This document shows, piece after piece, positions 22,339-24,996 of a stretch of 24,996 nucleotides of DNA; positions within the stretch are counted from its first letter, which is position 1, and every line of letters starts with the position of its first letter. The notes beneath the pieces are model-generated. The model searched no databases and had not been told where the DNA came from. It saw only the letters and a list, made by a program, of their open reading frames with translations. Origin of the DNA: an uncultured Spirochaetales bacterium (GTDB lineage: Bacteria; Spirochaetota; Spirochaetia; Sphaerochaetales; Sphaerochaetaceae). Both the position numbers and the translations under genes were made by a program. Location: the NCBI GenBank assembly GCA_934271365.1, contig CAKQRI010000031.1, positions 1 to 24,996 of the forward strand. Reading direction: 5' to 3'.

Positions 22339-23568
22339 TTGGCTGCAGATAAGACATTGCTAGGACTTGATATAGGAACCAGCTGGACTAGGGCTGTAAT
22401 AGGCTCTCTCTCTCGTGATGGAAGCTTGATGATTGAAGCTATCAGTGAGCATCCATCATCTGGTGTTAAAAGCGGTTCCATTGTAAATATTGAGCAGACA
22501 GTGAAAATCATTAACCAGGTAGTATCTGATGCGGAATTGCAGGCTGGATGTGAAATAAGCTCTGTGATTCTTGGAATCGGAGGTGACCATCTGCATGGAA
22601 TATCCAGCAATGGAGTTGTTGGAATAAACAATAAAACAGGTGAAATCACAAGAGATGATATAAGACGCAGCATTGATGTGGCAAGAAATAGAGAACTGCC
22701 TCAGAATACTGAAGTGATACATACACTCGTGCAGGACTTCCAGGTTGATTCAAGAGTCGGGATAAAGGACCCAATTGATATGCTTGGCCATCGTCTGGAT
22801 ACAAAGGTACTGCTTGTAATTGGATCATCTCCGATTATACAGAACCAGAAGAAATGCGTTCAGAAGAGCGGATTCCAGATTCAGAAGCTTATGCTTTCAA
22901 CACTTGCAGACAGTGAAGTCGTACTCTCTTCAGAAGAAAAGGATGCTGGTGCAATAATAATAAACATAGGATCTGGATGCACTAACTGCATTGCATATTC
23001 AAATGGAGCTCCTGTCTATGTTGGAGGCATAGATCTAGGCGGTGATAACGTAACAAATGATATTGCATATATACTGCAGATTCCAAGAGCGGCAAGTGAA
23101 TCAATCAAATTATCTGACGGATCATGCTACAGTCCGAATATAAATCCAGATGAGATGGTAATAACACCTGCTGTAGGAGGAAAACCACCAATCAGGCTTC
23201 CTAAAAAAGAACTTTCAAAAATCATGGAAGCACGAATGGCAGAGATTTTCTCACGCCTGAAACAGGACTTCGAAGAGGCTGGGCTTTCAGGACCATTCGG
23301 ATCAGGAATAATACTTGTCGGCGGAGGTTCTCTTCTATCTGGTGCAACAGAGCTTGCGGCTGAGATATTCAGAATTCCGGCAAGAATCGGCTTTCCAGAA
23401 GCAATAAATGGCTTAGATAGAATTTATATCGATCCTCGTTATTCATCTGTTCTTGGGCTTCTCAAGAGTGAGGCAAAGAAGATGAGAGAGCCAATAGGAT
23501 TCTCATCTGCTTCAGATAAAGGGACTTTCGGTGGTAAGGTCCGTTCATTTTTTGGTAAATTATTTTAG
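22339..23568 (+). CDS. ftsA: Cell division protein FtsA
   Basis: FtsA is the actin-like protein that tethers FtsZ filaments to the membrane. Phosphate-1 LGLDIGTSWTRAVIG (8-22), the SHS2/1C domain with ILGIGGDHLHGISSNGVVGI (77-96), adenosine motif GIILVGGGSLLSG (323-335) and a C-terminal amphipathic membrane helix KVRSFFGKLF (400-409) are all present. The phosphate-2 motif, normally DIGGGTTD, reads NIGSGCTN (209-216), so both Asp are Asn; ATP binding may persist but hydrolysis could be impaired. Length is 409 residues. The start is a TTG at 22339, supported by the purine-rich GAAGGGG just before it and by the family N-terminus. ftsZ follows, with the ribosome-binding site AGGAG overlapping the ftsA stop. 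Confidence 0.96.
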   Translation: MAADKTLLGLDIGTSWTRAVIGSLSRDGSLMIEAISEHPSSGVKSGSIVNIEQTVKIINQVVSDAELQAGCEISSVILGIGGDHLHGISSNGVVGINNKTGEITRDDIRRSIDVARNRELPQNTEVIHTLVQDFQVDSRVGIKDPIDMLGHRLDTKVLLVIGSSPIIQNQKKCVQKSGFQIQKLMLSTLADSEVVLSSEEKDAGAIIINIGSGCTNCIAYSNGAPVYVGGIDLGGDNVTNDIAYILQIPRAASESIKLSDGSCYSPNINPDEMVITPAVGGKPPIRLPKKELSKIMEARMAEIFSRLKQDFEEAGLSGPFGSGIILVGGGSLLSGATELAAEIFRIPARIGFPEAINGLDRIYIDPRYSSVLGLLKSEAKKMREPIGFSSASDKGTFGGKVRSFFGKLF

Positions 23569-23580
23569 GAGCATTATATT

Positions 23581-24840
23581 ATGGGCTTTAACATTTTTGA
23601 TATTGAAGACACAACAGGCGGAGAGCAGGCTGCTCCAACTATCATAAAGGTTGTGGGTGTAGGTGGCGGTGGAGGAAACGCTGTCAACAGAATGATTGCA
23701 CAGGGACTGAAGAAGATTTCATTCATAGCCCTTAATACCGATGTGCAGGCTCTTCAACGCTCTAATGCTCAGACAAGAATAGCAATAGGAAAGGAGCTTA
23801 CAGGAGGTCTAGGAGCTGGTGGACAGCCAGAGATCGGAGAGAAAGCTGCAATCGAAAGCAAGGAAGAGATAAAGAAAGAGCTTGAGAATACTGATATGGT
23901 ATTCATTACAGCTGGTATGGGAGGCGGAAGTGGAACAGGTGCTGCTCCTGTTGTTGCAGAGATTGCAAAATCATCAGGTGCACTCACTGTCGCTGTTGTA
24001 ACAACTCCTTTTGCCTTCGAAGGCAAAAAGAAGATGCTTCTTGCTCAGCAGGGCATAGAGAAGCTCAAGAAGAATGTAGATACGCTTATTCTGATTCCAA
24101 ACCAGAATCTGCTGAATGTCGTAGATAACAATACCCCAATCAAGCAGGCATTTCTGATGGCTGATTCAGCGCTTCTTCAGTCTGTACAGGGAATATCTGA
24201 TCTTATCACAGAGCCAGGTGAAATCAACATCGACTTTGCTGATGTGAAGACTGTAATGAAAGGGAAGGGAGAAGCTCTTATCGGACTGGGCTTTGGAGAA
24301 GGTGCAAACAGAGCTGTAGAGGCTGCAAAGCAGAGCATCAATAATCCTCTTCTAGAGAATGCCTCGATCGATGGCGCAAAGGCCGTACTTGTCAATCTTG
24401 CAGGTGGAGACAATCTCACGCTTCAGGAATATCAGAATGTTGTTGATTTAATCACAAAGAACTGTGCGGAAGATGCTCTGATAATTGTAGGCCAGAGCTA
24501 TAACCCGGCTCTTGGAGATAGAATCAAGGTTACTGTAGTCGCTACAGGATTCGAGCATAGGGAAGTCACAACTGCCGTTCCAGATGCAGAGCTATATAGA
24601 AAGCAGAGAACACCTGAACCTGCACCTCAGCCTGAGAGACCTCTGTACAGAGAAGAATACAGAATGGAAGAACCTGTGCAGCAGCCACCTAAGCGCGATA
24701 TGCAGAGCGAACCTAATGTAATCAATGTAAATAGATGGCAGGATCTACAGAATCAGCTTGGAAAACGTCAGGGAAGAAGTGATGACTACTCAATTCCTGC
24801 TGTTATGCGTCTTTCCAGAAATGATGATGACGACAGATAA
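23581..24840 (+). CDS. ftsZ: Cell division protein FtsZ
   Basis: FtsZ is the tubulin-like GTPase that forms the Z ring. The GTP-binding GVGGGGGNAVNRM (26-38) and the tubulin signature GGGSGTG (114-120) are intact. The T7 loop NIDFADVKTVM (216-226) keeps the Asp residues needed for GTP hydrolysis. After the globular part (ends about 320) comes a disordered Pro/Glu/Arg/Gln-rich linker. The C-terminal peptide DDYSIPAVMRLSR (401-413) matches the D/E-IPxxxR type that binds FtsA, followed by a DDDDR end. Length is 419 residues. AGGAG lies about eight bases upstream of the ATG. This is by all signs a working FtsZ, in contrast to the FtsW of the same operon. Confidence 0.99.
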   Translation: MGFNIFDIEDTTGGEQAAPTIIKVVGVGGGGGNAVNRMIAQGLKKISFIALNTDVQALQRSNAQTRIAIGKELTGGLGAGGQPEIGEKAAIESKEEIKKELENTDMVFITAGMGGGSGTGAAPVVAEIAKSSGALTVAVVTTPFAFEGKKKMLLAQQGIEKLKKNVDTLILIPNQNLLNVVDNNTPIKQAFLMADSALLQSVQGISDLITEPGEINIDFADVKTVMKGKGEALIGLGFGEGANRAVEAAKQSINNPLLENASIDGAKAVLVNLAGGDNLTLQEYQNVVDLITKNCAEDALIIVGQSYNPALGDRIKVTVVATGFEHREVTTAVPDAELYRKQRTPEPAPQPERPLYREEYRMEEPVQQPPKRDMQSEPNVINVNRWQDLQNQLGKRQGRSDDYSIPAVMRLSRNDDDDR

Positions 24841-24996
24841 TCTCTCATCCGCTGATAGGGATCTTATCAGGAATTTTGAAGATTATATTGTTTATACTAA
24901 GCGCCTCTCGGATAAAACCCGGAAGGTTTATTCCAGAGAGTCAGCTCTCTATCTGATTTACCTGAAGGAGCATTCGGTCAATATAGAGAATACAGA
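24821..24996 (+). CDS. Tyrosine recombinase (XerC/XerD-like), N-terminal part only
   Basis: The frame opens with three successive ATG codons (24821-24829) inside the end of ftsZ and runs out of the window with no stop. The 58 visible residues include IRNFEDYIVYTKRLSDKTRK followed by VYSRESALYLIYLKEH. This is the pattern of the N-terminal SAM-like DNA-binding domain of Xer recombinases, which resolve chromosome dimers at dif. The catalytic domain lies beyond the window, so XerC versus XerD versus another integrase cannot be decided. Being overlapped with ftsZ in a core operon favours a housekeeping Xer over a mobile-element integrase. Confidence 0.65.
   Translation, partial: MMMTTDNLSSADRDLIRNFEDYIVYTKRLSDKTRKVYSRESALYLIYLKEHSVNIENT

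Noticed and set aside
24821..24996. Mobile-element integrase at the window end
   Set aside because: It overlaps ftsZ in a core operon and no att-like repeat or phage gene is visible; a housekeeping Xer recombinase is more likely.

Overview
The window reads as a chromosomal core-gene region of a spirochaete, most likely a member or relative of the Sphaerochaetaceae. The reasons are the gene order rpsB-tsf-frr-uppS-cdsA-dxr-rseP with no pyrH between tsf and frr, a UPF0164-type outer-membrane protein (a family best known from treponemes), a spirochaete-style lipobox, and a division cluster with no penicillin-binding protein gene, a loss already described for Sphaerochaeta. Base composition is moderately AT-rich and even throughout. 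I see no phage, insertion sequence, CRISPR array, rRNA or tRNA. The genus is inference.

Layout. 1-2842 (+): end of a DUF2232 membrane protein, then rplI and dnaB, partly overlapping. 2839-9219 (-): one long operon driven from a promoter upstream of rpsB (rpsB, tsf, frr, uppS, cdsA, dxr, rseP), linking translation to isoprenoid, phospholipid and envelope-protease functions. 9220-12053 (+): an envelope pair, a large unknown lipoprotein and a UPF0164 beta-barrel protein, behind a perfect inverted repeat and ended by a strong terminator. 12078-12561: a tiny ORF and a cupin facing argG across a bidirectional terminator. 12579-14123 (-): argG with an ArgR-like operator over its promoter, preceded by an unassigned structured RNA of about 117 nt and an AT-rich inverted repeat. 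14238-16267 (+): overlapping genes for a membrane protein, a CYTH phosphohydrolase, a PpiC-type isomerase and RNase HI. 16260-17950 (-): a TPR lipoprotein and an extended uracil phosphoribosyltransferase. 17959-18685 (+): adenylate kinase and its terminator. 18717-24996 (+): the division cluster mraZ-rsmH-ftsL-ftsW-ftsQ-ftsA-ftsZ, followed by the start of a tyrosine recombinase.

The most interesting point is the division cluster. It lacks ftsI and every mur gene. Its FtsW-like protein keeps the SEDS fold and aligns without gaps to E. coli FtsW around the active site, yet the catalytic Asp is Arg and three other signature motifs are eroded. FtsA also has Asn in place of both Asp residues of its phosphate-2 motif, while FtsZ looks fully functional and keeps a good FtsA-binding tail. 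I infer a divisome retained as a scaffold after loss of septal peptidoglycan polymerase activity at this locus.

The second point is the unassigned RNA upstream of argG. Two helix pairings in it are arranged as a potential pseudoknot, and its terminator loop carries an anti-Shine-Dalgarno sequence. All alignments were done by eye; no database or folding program was used.
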